Part shown: one piece after another, positions 22,226-34,127 of the stretch
How positions within the stretch are numbered: the first letter of the stretch is position 1
How the letters are laid out: each line of letters opens with the position of its first letter
Source: Thozetella sp. PMI_491
Lineage: Eukaryota; Ascomycota; Sordariomycetes; Chaetosphaeriales; Chaetosphaeriaceae
Direction of reading: 5' to 3'
Assembly (NCBI GenBank): GCA_021432635.1
Contig: MU270046.1
Span: 595,913 to 659,912, forward strand
DNA length: 64,000 nt
Translations under genes and position numbers: made by a program
Notes under the pieces: generated by a model
The model's database searches: none
What the model was told of the DNA's origin: nothing
The model's input: only the letters and a program-made list of their open reading frames with translations

Positions 22226-23422
22226 CAGTATAAGAATGAAATATGTGCGGCTATTTGCACATCCCACGACGGGGTGGCATTGGCTGTAGAAAGGTGTTGC
22301 GAGGCTGAACAGCGGTCGCTCGCTCACTGCTACGGCAACAAAGGATGCTGAAATACTGGGTATACAAAAACACTGATGATCACTGGGATTAGAGTTCGTT
22401 GCGCCACTGTTCCTCATCCCTCTTCGGTCGATAGCGCCATGCAAACATGTCAGGTGTCCGGACCATTTCAGCGCAGACTTTACTCATTCGTATGAAGGCT
22501 CACAAAGGAATTGAGCATGATCGCCATCTATGGCTGGAGTGATGGAACAAACCGGTGTGGCGAATGCAAAAGTGGATTTCGCCTGGTCATCGTCAAGCCC
22601 CAGGAGTACCGCAGCCTCTACAGGTGGGGTGTGACAGCCTACCAAAATTAGAACAGCGAACTATCTACCTGGCCAAACACGAAGGCCAAAACTACCTAGA
22701 TACCGCGTGTAGGAGAATCCCCCAGGCTGAGAGGTCGAATCCGCCACTCGATTTCGAGAGCTACCACGGAGAAACCCAGGCGAACAGCTTTAGACCATGG
22801 CCCTAACAGACGGCAGCGGCGCATTGCAGTAAGTGAGGAATGTCGACGAGAGACGTAACTCAACGAAGCCACGCGGCGATTGTCTCGTACGCTTCCCGAA
22901 GAAGGGGCCGATAAATACCGTCTCACGCCGATTGGAGCACCTGACGCGGCGAGCGCGCGGCCAACTGCAGTATTACATCAACTGCATCGCCCAAGTCCAC
23001 GACTAGCTGTCTAACTGCTCCTCCCCTAACAGCTCAACCCCAATGACTGATGCTTGGGTGTTCTGCTTGGGAAATCTCATTCATATCGCGGCTTGGATCT
23101 AGGGGTGTTGGGGTACGTCAACAACGCCGACAAACTTTGCTACTACAGTGTGTGCAGTATTACTCCGTACCTTCTTAATGCAGAGTTGCCATTGGAAAGA
23201 CGAACGCCGAAAACCAAGAAGGTGGGGGCAGACGATTCAGGTTAGTGTCCCATAACCGACCCAAAAGGTCGGGATTCCTGCAGGTAAGACGGTCCAGTTG
23301 CTGGCCGATTGTCTCTACTGTGTGGCCTCGCAGCAGCACACCGTATCGTAACCAATGCCGGAGAGTGACTCATGCGCTGCACATCCTCTTTCCACTTTCG
23401 TTGTTTTATTTTATTTTTTAAA

Positions 23423-23450
23423 CAAGTTTTTTTTTTCTTTAAAAAACTTG
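23423..23450. repeat. A/T-rich inverted repeat (10-bp arms)
   Basis: CAAGTTTTTT at 23423-23432 pairs exactly with AAAAAACTTG at 23441-23450, with an 8-nt loop. It sits within a T-rich tract about 330 bp before the ABC transporter start. It could be a simple slippage product or a nucleosome-excluding promoter tract. Confidence 0.7.
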
Positions 23451-23780
23451 CCCGCTCCCTCTACGCTTTCTCAACGGCGTTAGCCTTGCTGTGCCGTTGC
23501 CGGTGCTGAAATTGAGCCGCCTTCTCGTTCACGTCGGCCTCCACGCGTTGTCGCTTAGCCAAGATAGGCAGGTGCAACGCTAAACTGGTGCATTTCGGGC
23601 GCTAGCGCTGTCTGAGGTGATCAAAGTCCTCGTTGCCGACGATAAATGATTGCGCGTTTCCACGAGTGAAAAGCTTCCCAGTGCGAGCCAGCGGCGATAT
23701 ACATCGCAGCGAGCGCTCCAAGTCATTTGCCGGCATCTCATCGGTCTCTTCATCTGTGTGCACTTTGTCTGCGCTCGAGC

Positions 23781-26700
23781 ATGGCGGACACGATCTCGGT
23801 TGTCTGCGGAGATGGCGACTTCGGCCCCGGCATCCCGACGCCGGGCTGCCGCGGCGGTTTCGACTTCACGAGTCAGCCACTCCGATGCCCGAAGCTCGTG
23901 GTCGACGAACCTAGCATGGCTGACACCGAGTATAGTGCTGTTCGAGAATACCATGCTGTCTATTGCCCCTGCTGCGGGTTTCCTGCTGCTGATGCCTCTG
24001 CGGGCTCTCCAGCTCTGGAGGCGGCCGACAAAGGTTAAGAAGACGCTCATCTACGATCTCAAACTAGTAAGTGCCATTTCCATCGAGTATCTCCTTCATA
24101 TACCGTACGACGATGCGACGTATTTTCTGACCGGAATCCAGGCTACTGCGGGTCTTTTCTTCCTCTTGGAGATCGCGGTCCTTGTCTGTGTCACTCAGTC
24201 CTCTGTCAAGTCCGCCAGCTCAATCGCCGGCGCTAGCCTGAACATTGGGGCTGCGGCTGGGCTGATACTGCTTACTCACTTGGAGCACATCAAATCTATC
24301 CGCCCTTCCTTCTTGATATCCCTGTACCTCGCGGCAACGCTGCTGTTCGATGTCGCGCGGGTTCGCACCGCCTGGCTACTATCGACAGATGTGGCCACGG
24401 CAGCAGTCTTGACGGTGTCGATTGTCGCCAAACTGCTCCTAGTCGCGCTGGAAACCAGGGAGAAGCGCAAGTCGATGTTGTTAACGGAGAAGGAGCCGTC
24501 CCTCGAGAGCACTAGCGGCCCGTTCAACAGAGGCCTCTTTGTCTGGCTCAACGGGCTTCTCGCATCCGGCTACTCATCCCTCCTGAGCCCCAGCGCATTG
24601 CCTGCTACTTACGAAGAGCTCGAGTCTGCTTCCTTGCTGCAGAGGTTTCGTGATGCTTGGATGCGCGGTGAGCCAGAGACTATGCTGAGACTATAGCAGG
24701 GATTCAATGCTGACGCTGCCGATAGTGAACCGAGAAAGCTCGTACGCGCTCTTCTGGGCCGTCCTCAAGTGCCTCCGCTGGGAGATCGCAGTGATCGCGA
24801 TACCCAGGCTTAGCCTCGTCGCGCTGAGAATTGCCCAGCCGTTCATGATCAGCAGGGCCGTCGCCATTCTGCAGCTTTCCGACGAGTGGTCACTGAAGGC
24901 CGGCTATGGGCTGATTGGCGCCTTCGCACTGGTCCTGATTGGCACCGCGGTCATGAAAGCTGCTTACGAGCATCTTGGCTTCCGTGCGACCACCATGATC
25001 CGCGGCGGGCTGATCGCGCTGGTCTACGAACATATGATGGTTTTGCCCCTCGGCGGTATTAACGAGTCGAGCGCCATGTCGTTGATGGGCTCTGACATTG
25101 AGGCGCTGGCCGAGTACTTTCACGCCACGCTGTGCGACACTTGGGCGAACGTCGTCCAGCTGGGCATAGCAATCTGGCTCCTCTATACCCAGATTGGAGC
25201 TGTCTGTGTTGCTCCCATCATCGTTGCTATAGGTCTGACATATCCGCGCGTGGGCATGTCCCAACCATCTTGTGACGACATCACTGACGTCTAGCTAGGA
25301 TTCACCACCGCCTCGCTGACGATGGGCAAGGCCATATCGACCCGACAAACCGCATGGCTTGAAGCGACGAAGGACCGAATCAACTTGACCACTGAGATTC
25401 TCGGCTCCATCAAGATCGTCAAGCTCCTCGGTCTGACCGAGGCGATGGAAAGCATGATCGAGAGGTCACGCACAGATGAGCTCACCATCTCCAAAAGGTT
25501 TCGGCGGCTTCAAGTTCTGCGAATCTGTATTAGTATGTTCCTTTCCCGTCTTAATCGTCCTATCGTTGGACGCTAGGCTAACTTGATAAAGTCAATCTCC
25601 CGCCCGTCCTGGGCCAGCTCGCTGCGTTTGCTGCGTATGCTATCGTTGCCAAGATACAGGGAGCCGGCACGCTCTCCGTCACACAGGCAGTCACGTCTCT
25701 TGCACTCATTGACCTGCTGATCAGCCCCCTTCAGTATCTATTGATGGCTATCCCCGACACTTTCTCCTCTCTAGGCTGTCTTTCTAGGATCCAGGACTTC
25801 CTACGTCGGGAACCTCGCCAAGGTACGCTCTATCCTTACCGATAACTAGGACTATACCGAGTTATGCCGCACTTGGCTCCCGGAAACGCGTTAGCTAATT
25901 GCGCTGAACAGATCCTCGATCCTCGGGACTATCAATATCGACTCCCTCTCCTCCTTCCATTCAAGGGGCAGAGATTGGCCTTTCGAACCTACCCCAGAAA
26001 GCGTCGGGTAGCGATTCAGGGCACGAGGATACGATTTTGTCGCTAGAAGATGCCGAGTTCGGGTGGGCGGAGTCTTCGTCAACGTCAGTGGGAACACAAG
26101 GGGAAAAGACTTTCAACTTGAACCTCCGGAGATCCACCAACGGCCATCTCGTCATGGTAGTCGGCCCCGTCGGTAGTGGAAAATCCACATTCCTCCGTGG
26201 CCTCGCGGGGGAAGTGCCTCTTGTCCGTGGTCGCATGTTCATCAAGCATCCCGACATGGCCTTCTGCGAGCAGTCTACCTGGATGGCCAACGCATCGATC
26301 CGAGACAATATCACCGGAGAGTCGGATACCTCAGACCCCAAGTGGTACAACGAAGTGGTGCGCGCCTGCGCACTCGAAACAGATTTCGCGAGACTACCAC
26401 GAGGGGATGGCACCCTTGTAGGGAGCAAGGGCACCAAGCTCAGCGGAGGACAGAAACAGCGAATTGTGAGCATGAGGAGCAGTATGTTTCCACTAGTCTC
26501 GAGCTAACTGGTGATTCTCTTCCTAGGCAATTGCGCGAGCCGTATATTCTCGAAAGCCTGTCGCTTGCTTTGACGATGTACTTAGCGGCCTCGATAACAC
26601 GACGAGACAGGATGTCTTTACCGGCGTGTTCGGGCCTGATGGCCTGCTACGCCGTATTGGATGCACCGTCTTCCTCGCAACACACAGTGGTAAGTTCGAC

Positions 26701-29135
26701 CCTGTTCTTGCCTCTTTCTTGTAATATACAAATCTAGACCATCCTAACCCCCACAGTACAACATCTTCCGAGCGCCGACCTGGTGATCGCTCTCGGCGAT
26801 CGTGGCCGTGTTGTTGAGATGGGCACTTTTGACCATCTTTCCGGCGCCGGTGGCTACGTCCAGAGCCTCGATGTCGTAGCAAAATCATCCGATGACGAGA
26901 AAGGAGATACTTCTGACCAGGACCAGCTCGACGAGCCTGTAGAGGCTCTCGTCGGAGCAGAAGCGACGGAGGAAGACCGACCGCTCGCTACTGATCTCGC
27001 CGTTTACAGATACTATTTTTCGTCTCTGGGCTGGCCGAGGATGGGTGTCTTCATCACTTTTTTGATTATGAACTCTTTCTGTGGTGCTTTCCTCTGTACG
27101 CCTGCCGCTGCTTGATCCTCAACTTATCTGCAACCTGCTAACATCTCGTAGATGTCTGGCTCACCATGTGGTCCGGCAGTAGCGACAGCGCTTCCAACTC
27201 ACGCCTTGGTTATTGGTTAGGAATTTATGCATCTATCGGCGTCCTCGAAGGCGCCTCGATCGCGCTGGCTTCCTAGTAAGTGGTCATCCCTTGTTTGGTT
27301 ATATTCCGAGCTAACGAAGCATGCTCAGCTGGGCATGGGTCATCATTGTCCCTGCCGCGTCGAAGAATCTCCATGCAGTTGTATTGGGAGTTACTATGCT
27401 GTGTGTGCCCTTGACTAGCCTCCCGTGTTCCGTGCTGACTGTCTAGGGCCCCCATGTCGTTTTTATCCAACACTGAGACCGGCCTGCTCGTCAACAGGTT
27501 CAGCCAAGATATGAGGCTGATCGACATGATCCTCCCGCGAGCTTTTGTTGTAACTGGCTTCCGTACGTTAATCTCTATCACCTCAGCTTCGATACCTCCG
27601 CGACTGACTCGTCAAATCTCTAGAGCTCTTCAGTCTTATTGCCCAAGTTGGTGTGGCGATCGCAGCGCTCCCCTATATAGCAGCGACGCTACCGTTCATC
27701 TCGTTCACATTGGTGATGCTTCAACGGTTCTATCTGCGCACTTCGCGGCAACTCCGTCTCATTGAGTTCGTGGCCCCTACCCCCAGGCAGGTAGTAAATG
27801 ATTTAAGCTAACCAATCCACAGGATTGAAACAAAGGCGCCGCTGTATTCTCACTTCATCGACTCCCTTGCCGGCCTCGCTACCGTTCGCGCATTCCACTG
27901 GACACCTTCGTACGTCCAAAAGACGTTTCGCCTCCTTGATATCGCACAGAAGCCATTCTACTTGTTGCTGTGCATCCAGCGCTGGCTGGAGCTTGTGCTC
28001 AATCTCATCGTCGCGGCCGTGAGCGTTCTCATGGTTGCCATCGCCGTGGCCCTCCGTGACCGTGTTAACCCTGGCCTACTTGGTGTCGGCTTGGTCATGA
28101 TGACGGGAATCGCCCACATGATGACGGACTTGATCCAAAGTTGGACACTTCTGGAAACCAGCCTGGGTGCGATCGCTAGGGTCAAGCACTACGCCGAGAC
28201 TACGCCGAATGAACAGTCGGCTATCGAGAGAGCAGAGCCTGAAATCAAGGCCGAGTGGCCGACGCGCGGCGCTCTCGAGCTTAAAGACGTCGCGGTTACA
28301 TACGGCGAAGGCATGGAACCCGTGCTTCGCCAGGCCAACCTGAGCATCCGAGCTGGAGAAAAGTTCGGGCTTTGTGGACGAAGCGGAAGGTGAGTCCATG
28401 CGGAACGAAAGACACTGTGATCTGCTGTCGCTGACGCGTGCTCGTCTTCAGTGGTAAAAGCTCTCTAGTAATGTCGATCTTGCGGCTCGCAGAATTGGCA
28501 TCTGGCCAAATTCTCATTGACGGCGAGGATATTTCTACCATACCACGCTCTCTAGTGCGTCGGCGTATCAGCTGCTTGAGCCAGGAGCCATTCATGTTCA
28601 AGTCCTCAATCAGGACGAATGCGGATCCTACCGGCCAGGCTTCCGATGCTGAAATCGTGTCAGCCCTGCAGCGAGTTGGCGTGTGGAGTGTGATGACTTC
28701 CACGATCGAAGGTAGTGAGAGTCATGTGCTAAGCTCCAACTTGGACGAGAACCTCCTTTCCCACGGCCAGCGGCAGCTTTTCTGTTTTGCCAGGGTCCTC
28801 CTAAAGAAGAGCAAAGTTCTGCTCCTAGATGAGCCAACGAGCAGGTAAGGGTGTCCTCGCCACGGCGACAGCGGGATATTGGGCTGCTAAGTTGCTAACT
28901 CTATGCTAGTCTCGACCTGCAGACTGATGCCCAGGTCCAGAAACTGATTCGTACCGAGCTCAACGACTGCACCATTATAATGGTGGCTCATCGGCTTAAT
29001 ACACTGTTGGACTTTGACCGAGTCGCAGTTGTCGACGCCGGCCAAATCATAGAGATTGGGGAGCCCCGAGTGCTGATGGAACAGAGCACGAGCAGATTTG
29101 CGGGCCTACTTGAATGGGAAGCAGCTACCCACTAA
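23781..29135 (+). CDS. ABCC-type (MRP-like) full ABC transporter, 1496 aa
   Basis: Fifteen exons close in frame to 1496 residues. Starts are 23781, 23936, 24726, 25299, 25592, 25912, 26527, 26757, 27152, 27329, 27447, 27624, 27823, 28452 and 28910; ends are 23871, 24667, 25232, 25532, 25822, 26465, 26689, 27095, 27275, 27400, 27562, 27765, 28389, 28844 and 29135. A TMD0 (about 25-260) precedes TMD1-NBD1-TMD2-NBD2. NBD1 has GPVGSGKST (about 683), LSGGQKQRI (about 774) and CFDDVLSGLD, where Asp replaces the catalytic Glu, as is usual in ABCC proteins. NBD2 has GRSGSGKSS (about 1290), LSHGQRQLF (about 1393), LLLDEPTSSLD and VAHRL, so it is the active ATPase site. TMD2 carries RQLRLIEIETKAPLYSHF and DSLAGLATVRAF, typical of the family. 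Such pumps export drugs, conjugates or metabolites from plasma or vacuolar membranes. The substrate is unknown. Confidence 0.9.
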
Positions 29136-29342
29136 TATGTAGAGAATTCATTAGAAGCGAAAGCACTGCTCCTGGCGGGCTGGTAGCAGTTGGGACAAGG
29201 ATAGTGGCGATAGAGTCAAAGAAAATCTCGAGTTGGCTACAGCACCTTGTACTCCTACAATGGCTTCTTGTGCGGATACGGTTACAATTTAACCGCAGTT
29301 TGTTCTCCTTTTAACATACGAGTAAAAAACAGGAATATAAGT

Positions 29343-32300
29343 CTAGCCCGGGTGCCGATCGCCTAAAGTCGGAAGTAGAGATGGGAGGGCGTCGCTGTTT
29401 TCGGTCATTTCTGCCAATATCGCATCAAACGAGGCTGTGAGCACCATGTGTTCCCCCCAGATTTCCTCGGGGTCAAACTCGGAGGCCACGATAGGAGCCT
29501 CAGTGTCGTAGTACCCGTCCTGGATGCCGTCGGCGGTCCCATGGCGAGTCGACGCATGCTTTCCCACTTCCGATTCCCTTCCACCCAACGGCGTGTCGTC
29601 ACCTGTAGAAGGTAGAGGAATGTTTAGCTCACCGGCAACGGGAGCTGCCGCGTCCTCTGCGAGCGTGTACGCTATTATCTCTGCGAGAGGAGGCCGGCCT
29701 TGCCCCTGCAGAGACGAGTACACAGAGCTTTGTCGTCCCGACGAGTCGATATATATGGATTCCTGCCGTGATGTTGGGTCGCTAGCCGGATTTCGGCCCG
29801 AGTCGGGATTGAAAGGTCGAGAAACGCCTTGGGAGAGCTCAACCGCGCTATCGGTTCTTGAGAATGTGATTGTGTGGCCCTGTGCACGGAATCGGCGATC
29901 GTTTGCGACATGGCCATCAAATGGTTCCTGGTGGGACGATATTGTAGGAGCTTCAGGCCGTTTGGAGAGAAAGGCCTCGAAAATAGCATCCAGAGCGCGC
30001 CGAAAACATATCTGTAGGCCATCATCGGAGATGCTCGCCCGCAAGGTTAGGCCGGTAGTCTCCAATGCGTCCAACACGATGGGAACGCCGTTCCGCTCGC
30101 AGTATTCGCGAAACTCGCAGAAATCCGGCGATTGGTCGAAGTCAACAAATATCGATGCCGGTCGTGATTTTTGCTCAAACAGAATGTCCCATATAGCAAA
30201 CCACTGTTCCTCCAACTTCCCTTTCGATTTCCGCGTAAGCATCCTGTGTTGTACGTATGAAACGCCCTCGAATGTTGCTGAAGGGTCCCGGCGACACTGA
30301 TCTCTTGCCATGCTACGGTGATAGTCGTAAGCGTTCTTATCCTCAAATACGACCAAACAGTAGTCGCAGTAAAAGTCCGCCGTATGTTTCCGATACAGAT
30401 GTTGTTTGACGTAGCCGATAGTCGTGAGCTTTTTGGTTAAGCATTGGTTGTATTTCGCGTAGTCTAACTTCCAAAAAGGACAGGCTAGATACTTTTGACC
30501 CTCTCTGTTCTTGATATGCCTCGACTTTTGTTTTTTGAACTCACGCTGGTCGTCTTCATTCTCTGTGTCCGAATCGTGGCCTCTGTCTCTCGGCCGTTTC
30601 CGAGAGCCGCCTGAGTTACGCTGTCCACGGACTGTTGAAGGCATACTCGATATGTTGTGCATCTGCGCCCTTTTAGAGACGTCGCTTTCATTAGCACCGG
30701 CGTCAGTATTTTCTTTCTGCTCTGCTTGATCCTGTTGAAATGCCAATACTAAGCGACAAAATAGCTCCTGGAAGAAGAGAAAGCTTGCGCGGCCGCCAAT
30801 ATCTTGGCCCTCAGCGCCCGGGGAGCTGCTCAGTATGGAGAACATGCCGCTGCTTAAAGATGTATCTGAAGAAGGGGTGGATGCCATTGATAAGGCAACG
30901 ATGTCTAGAGAAATATTAGTGACGACAGAGTCGCCAACCTCCAACCGACTTGTCTGGTGCTGCTCTCACCATCTTGATGGGCATGATGTGCATGATCAAT
31001 GCCCTCGCACCGATAGACAATGTGACGGCCTTGTTTTAGACCCACTGGCCCCGTATTCATTAGAATCTCGGGCACTGTGATAGGGTGGTAGCGAAAAGAT
31101 GGCCCATAGCATGGTGGATGTATATCAGCAGAGTGCAGTTGGTGCCAATAGAATGTATGTGGCTCGCAGGCGTCAATACGGTTCACCATCTCCAATGTGA
31201 TCGCAGGTCCTCGGATGTAAACAGATTCGTCCTCAATTGTATATCCGGGTGCCCCGGTACCTTTTAGTAAGAGATCGTAGCACATTTCGAGGCCTGGGCA
31301 AGGCTCAGGCCGGCGTCGTGTTGGGAATCCCTGGACAATTACTGGTCGGGAGGGATGTTTGAGCAATTTATGCATGAGGTGTACTTCGCCTGAGGTCGAG
31401 GGAATTGCTACCTCCTTTACCGAGATGTTGAAGCCAATTGCTGCCGTCAAGCTCCCATGAGGATCCAAGTAGGATTTGGTTGGCAAACTCTCGGGGTTAT
31501 CTGCCGGACTTTCACCTAGACCGGAGATGTTGCTCTCTGCGGAGGTTACAGAGCTCGCTGGCGTGGGCTTAAACCGGGCAAGAAAATTGCCGCCGAGTAT
31601 GACTTCATAGTGGCTGTCCCATGCTAGATTGAGCATGTAGAAGACATGGTTCCGTACACCAAATTCCTCAACGTCGGCAACAAGTTTGGAGAAGAATCCT
31701 GGCTTCTCCGTCCTTCCAAATGGTGTGAAGACCGGCCGGCGTCTGTCCGCGGGCAATCGGTGGGTATGGAGCTTGAGCCTTGTAGCTAGTGCAGCGCTGA
31801 TGTAAGAGTGGTGGGAATCCACTCGGACGAGAGCAAGCACCGGCTTGCTTGTTTGGTTATCGGCCTTTACTGTAATCACCAAATGCGGCCGCGCAAGCTG
31901 TGAGAGTTGGCCTGGGGGTGTGATAGAGCTAGGCCGATGCTGTAGAAACACACGCTTATTCATGTAACCTGCTAGACAGCGGAGGTACTGTGCCTCATGG
32001 TGGTCGTGCCGAGGAATCATCACTAGGAAGGATAGGCTTCCTTCCGAGGCTCTTGCAGGGAAAGAGATAAGGAGACCATTCTTTAGTGTCCTTATCCCCC
32101 CCGAAGACTTTATATCCTTAATGCTGCCGGATGGGTCGTAGACAGCAGTGCCGTTCGCTGACTGGTCGTCTAGGGTGAGGGTGCCAAACTCGTCAAGGTA
32201 GATGCGAAAGTGTATCCGGCTTATCCGTCGATGACGATCGTCTTCAAAGGCGACGTCACATTTGCCGTCGTCCCGACCGAACACAAACCCCAAAGAGTCG

Positions 32301-34127
32301 TTTTTCACCGGATCAGAGAGCCGAAGAGCAATGGCATGCCCTAGCATGGCCCTGTGGTACTGAGGCAAAGACTGATCCAAATCCAACCCATAGGTCATGC
32401 CGTGAGTCGGGACGACAATGTGCCGACACTTTGAATACATCCTATTAACTTCTTTCCGTGCTAGTTCGGAAGTCGGGAAGAGATAGCATATCGTGTCAGC
32501 GCCAGTACTCTCTGTGATCGTTGACACCTGCTCCCCGGAACTGCGGGATATGCGGCCGGTACCGTCTAAAGCTATTCAAACCTCTGTCAGTCAAACAAGA
32601 GCTCACAGCAGATAGAAAAAAACGAACCTGTCCCAGTTGACTCGTGAGACCGTGTCAAGGGAGACTCGGGTATCCTCGAAGTTGTAGCTGATCCGCCTTC
32701 AGAGTACTCGTCTCCTCCGGTGTCATCGCATGTCTCAGCCTTTTCGTTCGGGCCAATAAGCAGATCTTCGAGAGGTTTCAGCAAGTCCTGTTTAAGAAGC
32801 GAATCGCACGTCAATGAGGGCACGGCGTAAGTGATTTTCTCGGACTGGGGCGGACGAATGGCAGAGGCGAGCCAAGCCAACCGCTCCCCACACTCAGCAA
32901 TTGACGGACCGAGGCCGTCAATCGTGACGAAGAGATCACCCCCGCAGACGCAAGCCGCTACCTGAGTCTGGTCTTCGAGGATAACTTTGTAGGAGTCAGA
33001 ATATTATTTCTTGAAATAGCACAAGCATTAAGAACTGATTTATAGTCGTACCCGAATGTAGGCGCCCCGCAGTAGATCCAATGACCTTTTGTATTAGCCC
33101 GGGAAGCGCAGCTGCGCCGCTGTCACATGGCTCTCCGAGATATTGTTGGATCGTTGAAACTTGGACCTCGTCAGAGCAGCAAGTACCGACAACAAGCTGG
33201 GAAATATTGCAACTCTTGTCTAGTAGCGCCGTTGCTTTATTCCCATCTTGTTGTGAATGCTCCAGTACCGGCTGCCATGATAGTCGGAATGTGGCGCGAT
33301 GTCTGAGCGAGAGCCATCCGGAGTCGATGATTCTTGATGAGAGACTTCTAAGGATCTGATGTTCGATGGTTTCACTCGCGATGCAGGCCTGCGTGGCACC
33401 CCAGTAAAGTTGAAAATCCCGTACAAGAGCTTCGATGAGCCACACATAGGCGTTGCTTTTGTAAATGATCTCTTTGTACACAGTGCACTTGGCCATAGAG
33501 AGTGATTCCTCGATCTCGGTAATGTCTTTGGTATTCAGCCCGTCTATTTTTTCCGCCGTGTCCTGTATTTCCTCGGTGTTCGGGGATGGTATATATTCGA
33601 ATGCGTCTCGGAATGGCTCAGGTGTCGAGTTCGATCCCTCTCCGCGGAGGAGTTTTGCGAGTAGCGCTGCTACAGCTCTAGAGAATTGTTAGTGTTTATT
33701 ATGCTGTTATATGTAATGGTAGCAACGGTAATTTCCTTCGAGATTTGTGGATAAGTAGCATGAGGTCATGATGTCGACGATTGTGGCTCTCATCACCAAT
33801 CTTCATCGCGAAAGCTTCCAGTCGCTCATCAAATCGTCTAGTCGGAGTAGAAGCGCCATGAGACCAGGTATATGGCGACAGACGGCTGTGGATATCTTGG
33901 CAGAATTCTGAGACAAAGATCTGCGCGTAGTTTGTATCCATGGTGAATTCGTGGTTTGTGGTTCTTGATTCGTAAGATGCATAAGCAGAATCTGTTGGCG
34001 CCATATTTACGGAAGATGTGCGTGATCGTGAAGGCGATAGCTTGTCGTATTTCGGTTTCTTGGAATCACATGCTAGACTCGCATCCGCTAGTGATTCCAT
34101 CTTGCTGGATTGTTCGTCTAGGGCCAT
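29343..34127 (-). CDS. 1515-aa protein with FHA domain, retropepsin-like segment and zinc-finger block
   Basis: Five exons (34127-33727, 33677-33052, 32984-32628, 32571-30970, 30904-29343) close in frame to 1515 residues. The last intron (65 nt, GTGAGA..CTCTAG with CACTAAT) removes a stop and joins two apparent overlapping frames. Residues about 1-450 match a widespread ascomycete family, with VILEDQTQVAACV and DGLGPSIAECGERLAWL as landmarks. Residues about 550-610 are an FHA phosphothreonine-binding domain (GFVFGRDDG, SRIHF, SANGTAV). Residues about 705-785 look like a retropepsin-like fold (VRVDSHHSYISAAL, then VILGGNFL), but DSH replaces the catalytic D-T/S-G. GFPTRRRPEPCPGLEM (about 880) is another fungal-family motif. 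A Cys/His block (ACPFWK..HLYRKH..CDYC..YHRSM) lies at about 1134-1200. Phosphorylation-dependent binding and a nuclear role are likely; protease activity is doubtful. The merge of all five exons needs transcript support. Confidence 0.7.

Larger units (their letters stand above)
22139..23780. other. 1.6-kb divergent gap before the ABC transporter gene
   Basis: It contains the promoter of the TIM-barrel-like gene at the left and the leader of the ABC transporter at the right. Between them are only short unconvincing frames and an A/T hairpin at 23423-23450. No RNA gene or mobile element was recognised. Confidence 0.5.

Noticed and set aside
22725-22765. tRNA-like B-box word (GAGGTCGAATCCGCC)
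   Set aside because: No matching A box, acceptor stem or anticodon arm could be built around it.
29524-30300. 258-codon plus-strand frame opposite the zinc-finger exon
   Set aside because: It is an antisense shadow of the minus-strand exon, which carries the recognisable domain; the plus-strand product has none.
31550-31870. Retropepsin-like segment as a sign of a retroelement
   Set aside because: No reverse transcriptase, integrase or terminal repeats are near, and the segment lies inside a spliced host-type gene with an FHA domain. It is treated as a host domain.
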